From Arthrospira sp. PCC 9108 (GTDB lineage: Bacteria > Cyanobacteriota > Cyanobacteriia > Cyanobacteriales > Microcoleaceae): DNA of 64,000 nucleotides. Positions 63,433 through 64,000 of the stretch are shown piece after piece; position 1 is the first letter of the stretch; each line of letters opens with the position of its first letter. The translations under genes and the position numbers were made by a program. The stretch lies in assembly GCA_016745315.1 (NCBI GenBank), contig CP066886.1:2263501-2327500 (forward strand). Reading direction: 5' to 3'. The notes under the pieces were generated by a model. That model was not told the origin of the DNA, made no database searches, and saw only the letters and a list, made by a program, of their open reading frames with translations.

Positions 63433-64000
63433 GTGCGAGACGTTCGGTATGAAATAGGGCTTAAATGCCCGAAATAACTACCCGGTGAGGATTCCAGCTC
63501 CGAATCTGGATATAAGGAGACCTCTCCTGACCATCCTCATAACTGATTATATGTCCCGACGCTTAGGTAACTAAGCAAGGCAGGGAACTCAAGGTCATAA
63601 ACGAACTGAGAAATCAGGGAGTAGAGAGTAACGGCGATAGCCACCCCAGTTTTGGAAATCATAACTCCAGGATAGAAGCGGGAACGGAAGGCGTGAGGTA
63701 GAACCTACCACCAAGACGCGACACTGCCAACCATCTATGATTAGGAAGACGAATGTCCGACTTGAACATCGTAAAGCACGAGCAGCGAAATAGGTTGACA
63801 CGCTGCGGCCAAAAGGGCAGGGGAAAAGTGGGGATTCTGCATTCTACCCACACAGACTTTAGAAGTACCCGGTCGATAGGAAAATCTAACGATGGAATGC
63901 CCATATAATCGGAACGTTGGTGCGAGACGTTCAGGCATAAAATAAGGTTGAAATACCTGAAATAACCGCCTGGTGGGGACTTAAACCCTTGGCTGAATAT
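63433..64000 (+). mobile_element. group II intron G, nested in F, same codon as intron B
   Basis: Starts GTGCGAGACGTTCGGTATG at 63433 and follows intron B nearly base for base over 480 nt, apart from at least nine single-base losses in doublets and short runs (for example GCGGGAACGG against GCGGGGAACGG). It lies after the first base of the same Asp codon of the RT gene as B does in A. Intron H interrupts it at 63920 after GGAACGTTG, so its end is outside the window. Confidence 0.85.
63920..64000 (+). mobile_element. 5' end of group II intron H, nested in G
   Basis: GTGCGAGACGTTCAGGCATA at 63920 followed by the standard 5' domain (ATAACCGCCTGGTGGGGACT) to the window end. The intron B counterpart at 53828-53840 reads GGAACGTTGTAACCCC without interruption, which shows H is an insertion into intron G. 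5' exon GAACGTTG resembles the AAGGTTG exon of intron A. Confidence 0.82.

Larger units (their letters stand above)
61447..64000 (+). mobile_element. group II intron E, interrupted by intron F, runs off window
   Basis: 5' end GTGCGAGACGTTTAGG at 61447; 671 nt of RNA domains, then the protein start at 62118. Only 75 bp of the reading frame are present before intron F begins at 62193. The rest must lie beyond the nested introns. It is inserted in antisense orientation into the transposase fragment. Confidence 0.88.
62193..64000 (+). mobile_element. group II intron F inside intron E, interrupted by intron G
   Basis: 5' end GTGCGAGACGTTCAGG at 62193, after exon ATGGAAACAA in the intron E protein gene. 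672 nt of RNA domains precede its own protein gene (62865). That gene is interrupted at 63433 by intron G. The 3' part is beyond the window. Confidence 0.88.

Noticed and set aside
52533..63938. Leftward frames of 60-136 codons within intron 5' domains
   Set aside because: They recur in each intron copy only because the RNA domains are conserved; they are antisense to ribozyme sequence.

Overview
The window looks like a filamentous, bloom-forming cyanobacterium, most likely Arthrospira/Limnospira. The reasons are very frequent GCGATCGC (HIP1) motifs, photosynthesis genes (psb28, a slr0144-slr0152-like photosystem II assembly cluster, a TLP40-like lumenal isomerase), a gas-vesicle gvpF/L gene, and a heavy load of group II introns and palindromic repeats. 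The genus is an inference; the phylum is well supported. No rRNA, tRNA or CRISPR array was seen.

Layout. 0-5.8 kb: the 3' part of smc, then about 2.6 kb of roughly 31 tandem 82-bp palindromic repeats, then a second copy of the last 280 bp of smc. 5.8-30.1 kb: mostly housekeeping genes (PRC-barrel protein, psb28, trpC, a frameshifted class V aminotransferase, rsmA, ispE, eno, a D-lactate dehydrogenase-like gene, rimM, tolC, a ferredoxin, a universal stress protein, a TLP40-like PPIase, glsA, a divergent CHAT-TPR/FecR pair). Between 9.98 and 10.44 kb lies a gene-free stretch with many nested perfect stems that looks like a large unassigned structured RNA.

30.1-40.8 kb is an accessory island on a background of dispersed palindromes: a YefM/YoeB-type toxin-antitoxin pair, an antitoxin remnant, a retropepsin-like gene with a small partner, a ParDE pair whose toxin has a nonsense codon, a VapBC pair, a 1382-aa NB-ARC/WD40 STAND protein overlapped by a tiny membrane-protein ORF, a second WD40 gene broken by a 4-bp duplication, and loose WD40 tail fragments.

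41.5-51.9 kb: an MlaE-type permease, then the photosystem II assembly cluster (two V4R proteins, a phycobilisome-like protein, pentapeptide protein, ferredoxin, SpkG-like kinase), then an isolated gvpF/L.

51.9-64 kb is dominated by related group II introns (5' GTGCG, 3' AY, RT-maturase-HNH proteins). One intron sits in the 5' leader of a DprA-like gene and itself carries two ORF-less introns separated by a 7-nt exon. A second, almost complete intron lies after yajQ and a 100-bp tandem repeat. The last 2.5 kb is a nest of four introns, each interrupting the previous one, starting inside an ISKra4-like transposase remnant. Single-base deletions cluster in the last 700 bases, so sequence quality there is doubtful.
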